NCBI GenBank assembly: GCA_050486445.1
Contig: JBJHDH010000006.1
Coordinates: 1 to 64,000, forward strand
Length of the DNA: 64,000 bases
DNA from: Euryhalocaulis sp050486445
Lineage (GTDB): Bacteria > Pseudomonadota > Alphaproteobacteria > Caulobacterales > Maricaulaceae
Direction of reading: 5' to 3'
Shown here: positions 33,502 through 41,827 of the stretch, in pieces
Numbering within the stretch: the stretch's first letter is position 1
Layout of the letters: each line of letters begins with the position of its first letter
Notes under the pieces: generated by a model
Told to the model about the DNA's origin: nothing
What the model saw: only the letters and a program-made list of their open reading frames with translations
Database searches by the model: none
Position numbers and translations under genes: made by a program

Positions 33502-35259
33502 ATGAAGCGGGCCGCGTCCTGGCGCGAAGAATATACGCCCAAGCTGATTACGGCGTTGCGCGAGGGCTATGGCTGGGCCGATCTGCGCGCCGACGCCCTT
33601 GCCGGACTTTCCGTCGCCATCGTCGCGCTGCCGCTGGCCATGGCGATCGCGGTGGCCAGCGGCGCGCCGCCAGAGGCCGGGCTGGTCACCGCCGCGGTGA
33701 CGGGCATCGTGATCTCCGCCCTTGGCGGCAGCCGCCATCAGATTGGCGGGCCGACCGCCGCCTTTATCGTGGTCGTTTCGGACGTGATCGTGCGGCACGG
33801 CTATGACGGCATGCTACTGGCCACGCTGATGGCCGGGGTGATGCTGCTGGCCGCGGGCTGGATGCGGCTCGGCCTGTGGATGAAATACGTGCCCCAGCCC
33901 GTGGTGCTGGGCTTCACTGTCGGCATCGCGGCGGTGATTTTCTCGACCCAGATCGGCGACATGCTGGGCTTTCCCCCGCCGGAAGCTGTGGGCGAAGGCG
34001 GCGTGATCGAACGCTGGCGCTATTATTTCGAGTCGATCCGCCAGATCGACCCCGTGGCGGCGGCGGTGGGGATCGCCTCGCTCTGCGCCATCCTGCTGCT
34101 GCGTGCGCGGGGGCCGCGTCTGCCGTCTTTCCTGATTGTGGGCGGCGCGGCGGCGCTGCTGGTCGCGTTCAGCCCGGCGGACGCGCCGACCATCGGCTCG
34201 CGCTTTGGCGGCGTGCCGCTCGGCCTGCCGGAGCTGCAATTCCCCGTCATCTCGCTGGAGCGCATAGGCGTGCTGCTGCCCAGCGCCTTCACCATCGCCT
34301 TTCTGGCCGGGATCGAGTCGTTGCTGACCGCGACGCTGGCCGACGGCATGACCGGGCGGCGGCATCGCTCCAATTGTGAACTGGTGGCGCAGGGCGTCGC
34401 CAATATCGCCAGCGTCACGGTCGGCGGCCTGCCGGCCACCGGCACGATGGCGCGCACCGCCACCAATATTCGCGCCGGCGCGCGCACGCCGGTCGCCGGC
34501 ATTCTGCATGGCGTGTTCCTGCTGCTGGTTCTTCTGATCGCGGCGCCGCTGGCCGATTACGCGCCGATGGCGGCGCTGGCCGCCATTGTCGTCGCCGTGG
34601 CGTTCAGCATGGCCGAGCCGCGCCGGGTCGGCCGCCTGCTCCGCCGGGGGCCGCGCGGCGACCGGTTTGTGTTTCTGGTCACGTTCGGCCTGACGACGTT
34701 TGTCAGCCTGACGCTGGCGGTGCAGATCGGCGTGGTGCTGGCCGCCATCATGTTCATGCACCGTATGGCCGAGGCGGTGGAGGTGACGGGCGGGCCGATC
34801 CTGCCTGGAGAGGGCGAGGCCGAGGCCGAGGGCGACGCGCCGCCCGACTGGCGCGCCCGGCTGCCCGAGGGCGCGCGCGCCTTCACCGTGCGCGGGCCGC
34901 TTTTTTATGGCGCGGCGAACCGGGTGCGCGACGTGCTCAGCCGCGAGTCGCGCAATACACAGGTCTTCGTGCTGGACCTCAACCGCACGCCGGTGGTCGA
35001 CATGACCGGCGCGGACACGGTGAAGGAGCTGGCCGATGGATTGCGCCGGCGCGGCGCGGTGGTGATCGTCTCCGGCGCGCGGCCGCGCGTGCGCCGGACG
35101 CTGGAGGCCGCGCGTCTGTTGTCCGGCGAAGACTTGCGTTACGCGGCCAGCGGCTGGGTGGCGGCGCGCATGGCCAGGGAGATTATCGCGGCGAGGGAAG
35201 ATGCGGCGCAAGCCAAAGCCGAAGCGGAGGCCGAAGCGGCGGCTGGCGAACAAGACTGA
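33502..35259 (+). CDS. SulP-family anion permease with STAS domain
   Basis: 585 residues from the ATG at 33502, nine bases after AGGGGG; ATGs at 33484 and 33424 are also in frame. The membrane domain has 10-14 hydrophobic segments with the SulP signatures ADALAGLSVAIVALPLAMAI near residue 30 and GGPTAAFIVVV. The C-terminal STAS domain (about 455-550) contains VFVLDLNRTPVVDMTGADTV. SulP proteins carry sulfate, bicarbonate or dicarboxylates; the sequence does not decide which. No cys gene is adjacent here; cysD-cysNC is 23 kb away. Confidence 0.9.
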   Translation: MKRAASWREEYTPKLITALREGYGWADLRADALAGLSVAIVALPLAMAIAVASGAPPEAGLVTAAVTGIVISALGGSRHQIGGPTAAFIVVVSDVIVRHGYDGMLLATLMAGVMLLAAGWMRLGLWMKYVPQPVVLGFTVGIAAVIFSTQIGDMLGFPPPEAVGEGGVIERWRYYFESIRQIDPVAAAVGIASLCAILLLRARGPRLPSFLIVGGAAALLVAFSPADAPTIGSRFGGVPLGLPELQFPVISLERIGVLLPSAFTIAFLAGIESLLTATLADGMTGRRHRSNCELVAQGVANIASVTVGGLPATGTMARTATNIRAGARTPVAGILHGVFLLLVLLIAAPLADYAPMAALAAIVVAVAFSMAEPRRVGRLLRRGPRGDRFVFLVTFGLTTFVSLTLAVQIGVVLAAIMFMHRMAEAVEVTGGPILPGEGEAEAEGDAPPDWRARLPEGARAFTVRGPLFYGAANRVRDVLSRESRNTQVFVLDLNRTPVVDMTGADTVKELADGLRRRGAVVIVSGARPRVRRTLEAARLLSGEDLRYAASGWVAARMAREIIAAREDAAQAKAEAEAEAAAGEQD

Positions 35260-35284
35260 GCCGGGGTTCCGGACGGGCGCCCGG

Positions 35285-36457
35285 TCAGGCGTGCGGGCGG
35301 CCGTCGGGACTGGACGACATGTTTTCCCAGAAGCGCCGGACCCGCGACAGGAAGCCATTGGCCTCCGGGTGGCACTCGCAGTCCTCGCAGGTCAGATCGC
35401 GGAACCGCTCCAGGCATTCGCGCTGTTCGGGCGTCAGCTTGCGCGGCGTCTCCACGAACAGCTCGACATAAAGATCGCCGCGCGTATTGGCGCGGAGCTG
35501 GCTCATGCCCATGCCGCGCAGGCGGATGCGCTCGCCGGTCTGGGCCCCGGCGGGCACGTCGATACATTCCCGGCCGCCCTCGATGGTCGGCGCCTCGATG
35601 CCGCCGCCCAGCGCCGCCGTCGCCACCGGCACGCAGGCGCGGCAGTAAAGATCGGCGCCGTCGCGCTCGAACAGATCGTGCTCCTTGACCGAGACGAACA
35701 GATAAAGATCGCCGCGCGGCCCGCCGCGCAGGCCCGCGTCTCCCTCGCCAGCCAGGCGGATGCGCGTGCCGTCCTCCACTCCGGCGGGAATGGCGACCGA
35801 CAGCGTGCGCGTGCGCCGCGTCAGGCCGACGCCGTCGCACGCCGTGCAGGGATGGGCGACGTAGCGGCCCTGTCCGCCGCAGGTGGGACAGGTGCGCTCC
35901 ATGGTGAAAAAGCCCTGCTGGGCGCGCACCCGTCCGGCGCCGTGGCAGGTGGGGCAGGTCTCCGGCTTTGTGCCGGGCGCGGCGCCGGAGCCATCGCATT
36001 CCTCGCAGGACAGCGCCGGTTTGACGCTGATCTCCGCCTCTTTTCCGGCAAAGGCGTCCTCCAGCGCGATCTCGATATCGGCGCGCAGATCGCCGCCGCG
36101 CGCCGGGCCCGCGCGTCCGCGCCGCTGCTGCGCGCCCGCGCGGCCGAAAATGTCGCCGAACACGCTGTCGAAAATATCGGCGAAATCGCCATGCGCCGCG
36201 CCCGCGGCGCCGGCCGCGCCGGCGAAGCCGTTCAGCCCGTCAGGCCCGTAACGGTCATAGGCGGCGCGTTTTTGCGGATCGCTCAGCACCGCATAGGCTT
36301 CGTTGACGTCCTTGAATTTGCGCTCGGCGTCGGAACAGCCGCCATTGCGGTCCGGATGGTGCTGCATGGCCAGCTTGCGATAGGCCGCCTTCAGCGTCGC
36401 CCCGTCGGCGTTGCGGGCGCAGCCCAGCACTTCGTAATAATCGGCGCGCGCGGCCAT
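35285..36457 (-). CDS. dnaJ: Chaperone protein DnaJ
   Basis: Co-chaperone that stimulates DnaK ATPase and binds unfolded proteins. The 390-residue protein has an N-terminal J domain with the HPD tripeptide (HHPDRNGG near residue 37), then a short Gly/Ala-rich linker, and the zinc-finger domain with four CxxCxGxG-type repeats (CEECDGSGAAPG, CPTCHGAG, CPTCGGQG, CTACDGVG). The C-terminal domains follow, with a cysteine-containing end (TCEDCECH). It lies 72 bases after dnaK, with a hairpin between. Confidence 0.97.
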   Translation of the reverse strand: MAARADYYEVLGCARNADGATLKAAYRKLAMQHHPDRNGGCSDAERKFKDVNEAYAVLSDPQKRAAYDRYGPDGLNGFAGAAGAAGAAHGDFADIFDSVFGDIFGRAGAQQRRGRAGPARGGDLRADIEIALEDAFAGKEAEISVKPALSCEECDGSGAAPGTKPETCPTCHGAGRVRAQQGFFTMERTCPTCGGQGRYVAHPCTACDGVGLTRRTRTLSVAIPAGVEDGTRIRLAGEGDAGLRGGPRGDLYLFVSVKEHDLFERDGADLYCRACVPVATAALGGGIEAPTIEGGRECIDVPAGAQTGERIRLRGMGMSQLRANTRGDLYVELFVETPRKLTPEQRECLERFRDLTCEDCECHPEANGFLSRVRRFWENMSSSPDGRPHA

Positions 36458-36484
36458 TGGCGGCTCTTTCCCCGTAAAACATGA

Positions 36485-36515
36485 CGCCCGTCCGGAATCC
36501 CCATCCGGACGGGCG
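36485..36515 (-). terminator. Hairpin between dnaK and dnaJ
   Basis: A perfect 12-bp stem (36485-36496 with 36504-36515) with a seven-base loop lies after the dnaK stop and before dnaJ. No T-run follows, so it is more likely an attenuator or mRNA-processing structure than a full terminator. The dnaK stop TAG itself is at the centre of a second palindrome, GAGCGCCTAGGCGCTC (36523-36538). Confidence 0.5.
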
Positions 36516-36529
36516 CTACACCTGAGCGC

Positions 36530-38452
36530 CTAGGCGCTCTTTTTCTCGTCGCCGTCCACTTCCTCGAACTCGGCGTCCACCACATCGTCATTCGACTCGC
36601 CGGATGCGGCGGCGTCCGCGGCGGCGTCGCCCTCGGCCTGCGCCGCCTGCTGCTGTTCGTAGAGCGCCTGGCCGATCTTCATCGCCGCGGCGGCGGCGGC
36701 CTGGGTCTTGGCGTCGATCTCGGCCAGATCCTCGCCCTCGATGGCTTTGCGCAGATCGGCGATGGCGGTCTCGACCGCTTCCTTGTCGGCTTCGGAAATC
36801 TTGTCGCCGTGTTCCTTGACCTGGGCCTCGCTCTGATGGATCAGCGACTCGGCCTGGTTTTTCGCCTCGACCAGCGCGCGGCGCTGCTTGTCGGATTCGG
36901 CGTTGGTCTCGGCGTCCTGGACCATGCGGTTGATCTCGTCGTCGGAAAGCCCGCCGCTGGCCTGGATGCGAATCTGCTGTTCCTTGCCGGTGGCCTTGTC
37001 GCGCGCCGACACATTGACGATGCCGTTGGCGTCGATATCGAACGTCACCTCCACCTGCGGCACGCCGCGCGGCGCGGGCGGGATGCCGACCAGATCGAAC
37101 TGGCCCAGCATCTTGTTGTCCGAGGCCATCTCGCGCTCGCCCTGGAAGACGCGGATCGTCACCGCGGTCTGGTGGTCCTCGGCGGTGGAGAAGGTCTGCG
37201 ACTTCTTGGTCGGGATGGTGGTGTTGCGGTCGATCAGGCGCGTGAACACGCCGCCCAGCGTCTCGATGCCCAGCGACAAAGGCGTGACGTCCAGCAGCAG
37301 CACGTCCTTCACATCGCCTTGCAGCACGCCGGCCTGAATGGCCGCGCCCATCGCCACGACCTCATCCGGGTTGACGCCCTGATGCGGCTGACGGCCGAAA
37401 AACTCCTTCACCGTCTCCTGCACTTTGGGCATGCGCGTCATGCCGCCCACCAGCACCACCTCCTGGATGTCGGAGGCTTTCAGGCCGGCGTCCTTCAGCG
37501 CCGCCTGGATCGGCGGGATGGTGCGCTTGATGAGGTCTTCGACCAGCGTTTCCAGCTTGGCCCGCGACAGCTTCATGGTGAGGTGTTTGGGACCGCTCGC
37601 GTCGGCGGTGATGAAGGGCAGGTTCACTTCGTAGGAGGTGGTGGAGGAAAGCTCCTTTTTCGCCTTCTCCGCCTCTTCCTTCAGGCGTTGCAGGGCCAGC
37701 TTGTCGTTGCGCAGATCGATGCCCTGATCCTTTTTGAACTCGCTGGCGAGATAATCGACGATGCGCATGTCGAAATCCTCGCCGCCGAGGAAGGTGTCGC
37801 CATTGGTCGCCTTCACCTCGAACACGCCGTCGCCGATTTCGAGGACCGAGATGTCGAACGTGCCGCCGCCAAGGTCATAGACCGCGATGGTCTTGCCTTC
37901 GTCCTTGTCCAGACCGTAGGCCAGCGCCGCCGCCGTCGGCTCGTTGATGATGCGCAGCACGTCGAGGCCCGCGATCTTGCCGGCGTCCTTGGTGGCCTGG
38001 CGCTGGGAGTCGTCGAAATAGGCCGGCACGGTGATGACGGCCTGGGTCACGGTCTCGCCCAGATGCTGCTCGGCCGTCTCCTTCATTTTCTGAAGGATGA
38101 AGGCGGAGATTTCAGAGGGGGCGTAATCCTTGTCGCGCCCCTTCACCCAGGCGTCGCCATTGGGGCCTTCGACGATGGCGTAGGGGACGAGGTCTTTATC
38201 CTTCTTCACTTCCGGGGCGGTCATGCGCCGGCCGATCAGGCGCTTGATGGCGAAGAAGGTGTGGTCGGGATTGGTCACCGCCTGGCGCCGGGCCGGCTGG
38301 CCGATCAGGCGCTGGCCGTCGTCGGTGAAGGCGACGACGGAGGGCGTGGTGCGCGCGCCTTCCGCGTTTTCGATCACCCTCGGCTTGCCCCCCTCCATCA
38401 CGGCGACGCAGGAATTGGTTGTTCCAAGGTCGATGCCGATCACTTTGCTCAT
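36530..38452 (-). CDS. dnaK: Chaperone protein DnaK (HSP70)
   Basis: The major ATP-dependent folding chaperone. The ATG at 38452 gives MSKVIGIDLGTTNSCVAVME, exactly the family N terminus; the protein is 640 residues. Other signatures are IFDLGGGTFDIS-type YDLGGGTFDISVLEIGD, the phosphate-3 motif VVLVGGMTRMPKVQ, the interdomain linker DVKDVLLLDVTPLSLGIETL and the acidic C terminus EEVDGDEKK. It is followed by dnaJ, the common dnaK-dnaJ operon, and preceded by a heat-shock-type promoter candidate. Confidence 0.98.
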   Translation of the reverse strand: MSKVIGIDLGTTNSCVAVMEGGKPRVIENAEGARTTPSVVAFTDDGQRLIGQPARRQAVTNPDHTFFAIKRLIGRRMTAPEVKKDKDLVPYAIVEGPNGDAWVKGRDKDYAPSEISAFILQKMKETAEQHLGETVTQAVITVPAYFDDSQRQATKDAGKIAGLDVLRIINEPTAAALAYGLDKDEGKTIAVYDLGGGTFDISVLEIGDGVFEVKATNGDTFLGGEDFDMRIVDYLASEFKKDQGIDLRNDKLALQRLKEEAEKAKKELSSTTSYEVNLPFITADASGPKHLTMKLSRAKLETLVEDLIKRTIPPIQAALKDAGLKASDIQEVVLVGGMTRMPKVQETVKEFFGRQPHQGVNPDEVVAMGAAIQAGVLQGDVKDVLLLDVTPLSLGIETLGGVFTRLIDRNTTIPTKKSQTFSTAEDHQTAVTIRVFQGEREMASDNKMLGQFDLVGIPPAPRGVPQVEVTFDIDANGIVNVSARDKATGKEQQIRIQASGGLSDDEINRMVQDAETNAESDKQRRALVEAKNQAESLIHQSEAQVKEHGDKISEADKEAVETAIADLRKAIEGEDLAEIDAKTQAAAAAAMKIGQALYEQQQAAQAEGDAAADAAASGESNDDVVDAEFEEVDGDEKKSA

Positions 38453-38605
38453 CGCACTCTCTTCTCTTGCTGCGGCGGACCCTGCGCGTTCCTGCGGCCC
38501 CATGATGGCGCCCGCGCGCACAAGCCCCCATACGAAGACCAGAATTCTGGTAGCGCAGCCCCGAAAGCCCCCGAAAGGCGCCCCGAGGCTGCGTTCCGGC
38601 TCCCG

Positions 38606-38633
38606 ATATGGTGAGATTCCGCTGACCCGCAAG
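38606..38633 (-). promoter_or_regulatory. Candidate sigma-32 (RpoH) promoter of dnaK
   Basis: On the minus strand a CTTG (38633-38630) is followed after 18 bases by CCATAT (38611-38606), the pattern of alphaproteobacterial RpoH promoters (CTTG and a C/T-rich-TAT element 17-18 bases away). It would leave about 150 bases of 5' untranslated RNA. The leader also contains the perfect 14-bp palindrome ACCAGAATTCTGGT at 38538-38551. Confidence 0.45.
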
Positions 38634-38661
38634 GGTTTTTTACCCTGAAAGGGGCTCCCGG

Positions 38662-39300
38662 ATGCTTCCCGAAGGCTTTCAGTATCTGCCCGGCCGGATT
38701 TCCCCCGCGGATCAGGCTGAATTGGCCGGATGCGTCCGGGCGGGGCTGGCCGCCGCGCCGCTCTACCGGCCCCATATGCCCGGCAGCGGAACCCCGATGC
38801 GCGTAACCATGAGCAATTTCGGGCCGCTGGGCTGGGTCACCGACCGTGAGCGGGGCTACAGATATCAAGCGGAACATCCCCTGACAGGAACGCCCTGGCC
38901 GCCCATCCCGCCCGCTCTGCTGGCCCTGTGGGACGATGTGGCGGGCTGGCCGGTCCCGCCCGAGGCCTGTCTGGTCAATCTTTACGGGGCGGATTCGCGC
39001 ATGGGCCTGCATGTGGATGCGGACGAGGCGGCGCGGGAGGCGCCAGTGGTCTCGGTCAGTCTTGGCGACGACGCGCTGTTCCGCATCGCCTGTACGCCCG
39101 GCCGCGCGGGCGGCACGGCGTCGCTGCGCCTGCGCTCGGGCGATGTCGTGGTGCTGGGCGGGACAGCGCGGCGCTGCCGTCATGGCGTTGATCGCATCTA
39201 TCCGGGAACCAGCCGCTTGCTGGCGCGCGCCGGGATTGCCGGCGAGAGCGGCGGAGGGGGGCGTATCAATCTGACGCTGCGCCGGGTGACGCCGCACTGA
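38662..39300 (+). CDS. alkB: AlkB-family alpha-ketoglutarate-dependent dioxygenase (DNA repair)
   Basis: Repairs N-alkylated bases such as 1-methyladenine and 3-methylcytosine by oxidative demethylation. The 212-residue protein has the iron site MGLHVDADEA (His-x-Asp) near residue 115, the second iron His in RCRHGVDRI near residue 173, and the 2-oxoglutarate Arg pair in GRINLTLRRV at the C terminus. MRVTMSNFGPLGWV is the substrate-lid region. It is divergent from dnaK, with about 210 bases between, suggesting independent promoters. Confidence 0.93.
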   Translation: MLPEGFQYLPGRISPADQAELAGCVRAGLAAAPLYRPHMPGSGTPMRVTMSNFGPLGWVTDRERGYRYQAEHPLTGTPWPPIPPALLALWDDVAGWPVPPEACLVNLYGADSRMGLHVDADEAAREAPVVSVSLGDDALFRIACTPGRAGGTASLRLRSGDVVVLGGTARRCRHGVDRIYPGTSRLLARAGIAGESGGGGRINLTLRRVTPH

Positions 39301-39386
39301 TTTTCACCGGCTATGGCGCCTTGCGGGCCCTGCCTGGCCGGAACCGCCATTGGCGGAGAACGTTTCTGCCTAACGAGGGGGCGCAG

Positions 39387-39755
39387 ATGAAGAAAGGGTT
39401 CGCCATGTATGGCAAAATTTCGGCAATCGTCGCGGCGGGCGTGCTGGCGGCCGCCTGCGCCCAGGGCTACGGACAGGATCCGCGCACCCAGCGCGCGCTG
39501 GGCGGCGCAGCCATCGGCGGCGCGGTCGGCGCGGGCGCCGGCGCGATCATCGACGATAACACAACGCGGGGCGCCCTGATCGGCGGCGCAGCGGGCGCCG
39601 CGCTGGGCGCGGGCGTCGGCGCGGCCACCACGCCGAGCCAGCGGACCGGACCGGGCGGCGCGCAGATGTATTTCGACCAGCGGGCGCAGCGTTATTTCTA
39701 TGTCGATCAGCGCACCGGCCGCACCTATTGGGAAAACGGCCAGCTTCGCGGCTAA
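39387..39755 (+). CDS. Glycine-zipper lipoprotein
   Basis: The ATG at 39387 after GAGGGG gives 122 residues. The signal ends in a lipobox, GVLAAAC (Cys near residue 24). A glycine-zipper 2TM-type segment follows (about residues 39-80, GGAAIGGAVGAGAGAIIDD and a second half). The C terminus, DQRAQRYFYVDQRTGRTYWENG, is found in many alphaproteobacterial members of this family. Likely a surface-antigen-like outer membrane protein of unknown role. It differs from the SlyB-like protein at 29.7 kb. Confidence 0.85.
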   Translation: MKKGFAMYGKISAIVAAGVLAAACAQGYGQDPRTQRALGGAAIGGAVGAGAGAIIDDNTTRGALIGGAAGAALGAGVGAATTPSQRTGPGGAQMYFDQRAQRYFYVDQRTGRTYWENGQLRG

Positions 39756-39823
39756 GGGCGCGGATTTGGCCCGGGCTTTGCCGGTGTAATTCCGTTCTGT
39801 TCGGGCGGTCAGACCCGGACGCC

Positions 39824-39862
39824 AGAGCGTGATCCGCGCAAGCGGGTCACGCTCTACTTTTT
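39824..39862. terminator. REP-like hairpin with T-run after the lipoprotein gene
   Basis: AGAGCGTGATCCGC pairs with GCGGGTCACGCTCT (39824-39855; one G-T pair) and is followed on the + strand by ACTTTTT. It is a member of the AGAGC palindrome family seen at 20022. It probably ends the lipoprotein message, and lies before the convergent end of grpE. Confidence 0.75.
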
Positions 39863-39888
39863 AGGCTGACTGACGGCTTTCAGCGTTT

Positions 39889-40539
39889 TCAGATTTTGAC
39901 GTCGGCGTGGCCGCCGGGGGCGCTGTGCTTCTGGTCTCCCGCCGGTTTCGCGCCGCCGGCCGGGCCGGTCGAGACCGCGACCATCGCCGCGCGCAGCACG
40001 CGTTCGCCCAGCAGATAGCCGGTCTGCATCACTTCGGCGACGCGGCCGGCGGGGATGTCGGACGGGAATTGCGCCACCGCCTGATGCCGGTTCGGGTCGA
40101 AGGGCTCGCCTTTGGGATGGATGGCGCGGAGGCCGTGGCGCTCGAAGGTCTTGAGCAGTTCGCGCTCGGTCAGCTCCACCCCGGCCATCAGGTTGCGCAT
40201 CGTATCTGGCGCGCTGGCGCGTTCGGTCTCCGGCACGCTTTCCAGCGCCCGCGACAGGTTGTCGGCGACGCCGAGCAGGTCTGACGCAAAACGCTCAATG
40301 GCGTAATCGCGCGCGTTCGCGGCGTCGCGTTCGGCGCGTTTGCGGGCGTTATCGGCTTCGGCCAGTGCGCGCAGCGCCTGATCGCGCAGCTTTGCGTTCT
40401 CCGCCTCCAGCGCCTCCAGCCGCTCCGCGGTTTCCGCGGCCGTTGCGTCCGGCGCCTCCGCGTCCCGATTCGCGGGGTCCGCGTTCGCGCCGCCGCCATT
40501 GCGGCCGCCATTGGCCCCGTGTTCGCCGTTTTCGTTCAT
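39889..40539 (-). CDS. grpE: Nucleotide exchange factor GrpE
   Basis: Releases ADP from DnaK. The 216-residue protein has an N-terminal coiled coil (about residues 30-100, ETAERLEALEAENAKLRDQA), helical bundle with RDYAIERFASDLLGVADNLSRAL, and the C-terminal beta domain with HPKGEPFDPNRHQAV and TGYLLGERVLRAAMVAVSTG. The N-terminal 30 residues are rich in Asn, Gly and Asp. It is separated from hrcA by two palindromic repeats. Confidence 0.96.
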   Translation of the reverse strand: MNENGEHGANGGRNGGGANADPANRDAEAPDATAAETAERLEALEAENAKLRDQALRALAEADNARKRAERDAANARDYAIERFASDLLGVADNLSRALESVPETERASAPDTMRNLMAGVELTERELLKTFERHGLRAIHPKGEPFDPNRHQAVAQFPSDIPAGRVAEVMQTGYLLGERVLRAAMVAVSTGPAGGAKPAGDQKHSAPGGHADVKI

Positions 40540-40563
40540 GTCCTGTCCGCCGCCTGCGTCTCT

Positions 40564-40619
40564 AGAGCATGTCCGCCCTCCCCGGATCAGGTCCGGGGCA
40601 AGTCTTCGCGGGAATGCTC
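40564..40619. repeat. Palindromic repeat (AGAGCATG family) between hrcA and grpE
   Basis: AGAGCATGTCCGCCCTCCCC on the left pairs with a CGCGGGAATGCTC right end, with an inner CCGGATCAGGTCCGG palindrome. It belongs to the AGAGC family seen at 20022 and 39824. Confidence 0.75.
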
Positions 40620-40635
40620 CAACTCCTTGTTTTCC

Positions 40636-40680
40636 GCGTTTCCGGATGGCGAACCGATTCCCGCTTCGCCTGGAAACGCT
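40636..40680. repeat. GCGTTTCC-family repeat at the hrcA stop codon
   Basis: Copy of the 44-base element (GCGTTTCCGGATGGCGAACC ... CCTGGAAACGCT). On the minus strand it begins at the hrcA stop: TAG then AGCGTTTCC. It forms a composite with the repeat at 40564-40619. Confidence 0.8.
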
Positions 40681-41739
40681 CTAATTCCGGTCCAGCAACT
40701 GGCCCACCAGCCGCGCCGTATAGTCGATCATCGGCACGATTCGCGCATAATTCAGCCGTGTCGGCCCGATCACGCCCAGCGCTCCGATCACCCTCTGTTG
40801 CCGGTCCATATAGGGCGCGACGATCACGCTGGAACCCGAAAGGCTGAATAACGGGTTCTCGGCGCCGATGAAAACCCGCACGCCCTCGGCCTCGCGCGCC
40901 CGGTCCAGCAGGGCGATCACCTCTTCCTTGCGCTCCAGATCCTCGAATAGCAGGCGCACCCGCTCCAGATCCTCCGCCGCCTGCAGCGTGTCCAGCAGGC
41001 GCGCCGCGCCGCGCACGATCAAAAGCCGCCGGTCGCCCTCGCCGGTCCAGTGCGCCTGGCCCTCCTCGACCAGACGCCGGGCGGCCTCGTCCAGCTCGGC
41101 GCGGTTCCGCGCCATCTCCTCGGCCATCGCGGTGCGGGCCTCGGCCAGCGTGCGGCCCCTCAGCCGCGCCGACAGATAATTGCCGGCCTCGATCATCGCC
41201 GGCTGGGTGACGCCGGGCGGCGGGCGCATCAGCCGGTTTTCGACGGCGCCGTCCTCCATCACCAGCACCATCAGCATGTGTTCCGGCGAGACCGGCACAA
41301 ATTCCACATGGCGCAGCGCGGCGTCGCGCGTGGGCGTGGTGACAAGGCCGGCGCCGCCGGCGAGGCCGGACAGCATTTCCGACGCCTGTTCCAGCACGGT
41401 CTCCATGCTGCCGCCGGTGGCGCGCAGGCGCGCGGCGATGTCGCGCCGCTCGTCCTCCGTCAGGTCGCCGACCTCCAGAAACCCGTCCAGAAACAGGCGC
41501 AGACCGGCGTGGGTGGGCAGGCGCCCGGCGCTGGCGTGCGGCGCGGTGAGAAGGCCGAGGCGCGCCAGATCGGCCATGGTGTTGCGGATCGAGGCCGGCG
41601 ACAGGCCGGTGCCGCCAAGCTGCGACAGCGTGCGGCTGCCCACCGGCTCGCCGGTGCGCAGATAGGCCTCCACGATCTCGCGGAAAATCTCGCGCGAGCG
41701 CGTATCCAGGCTGTCCAGCGGGCGGTCGCCTTGGGTCAT
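40681..41739 (-). CDS. hrcA: Heat-inducible transcription repressor HrcA
   Basis: Binds CIRCE operators, normally before groES-groEL or its own gene. The ATG at 41739 gives 352 residues; a longer frame has no support. The N-terminal winged helix (SREIFREIVEAYLRTGEPVG, LSPASIRNTMADLARLGLL, THAGLRLFLDGFLE) and the C-terminal GAF-like domain with ALGVIGPTRLNYARIVPMIDY identify it. I did not find a CIRCE sequence near it, grpE or dnaK in this window. It is divergent from rph. Confidence 0.95.
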   Translation of the reverse strand: MTQGDRPLDSLDTRSREIFREIVEAYLRTGEPVGSRTLSQLGGTGLSPASIRNTMADLARLGLLTAPHASAGRLPTHAGLRLFLDGFLEVGDLTEDERRDIAARLRATGGSMETVLEQASEMLSGLAGGAGLVTTPTRDAALRHVEFVPVSPEHMLMVLVMEDGAVENRLMRPPPGVTQPAMIEAGNYLSARLRGRTLAEARTAMAEEMARNRAELDEAARRLVEEGQAHWTGEGDRRLLIVRGAARLLDTLQAAEDLERVRLLFEDLERKEEVIALLDRAREAEGVRVFIGAENPLFSLSGSSVIVAPYMDRQQRVIGALGVIGPTRLNYARIVPMIDYTARLVGQLLDRN

Positions 41740-41827
41740 GGGCGCTATAGCTATGAACAGCGCATATTGAGTCAATCGCCGGGGGCCCGCATAAGCGGGC
41801 CGCATCGACAGGGGGGAACCCGATACA

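Noticed and set aside
38453..41827. CIRCE operator near dnaK, grpE or hrcA
   Set aside because: I looked for TTAGCACTC-N9-GAGTGCTAA and saw no match in the intergenic gaps.
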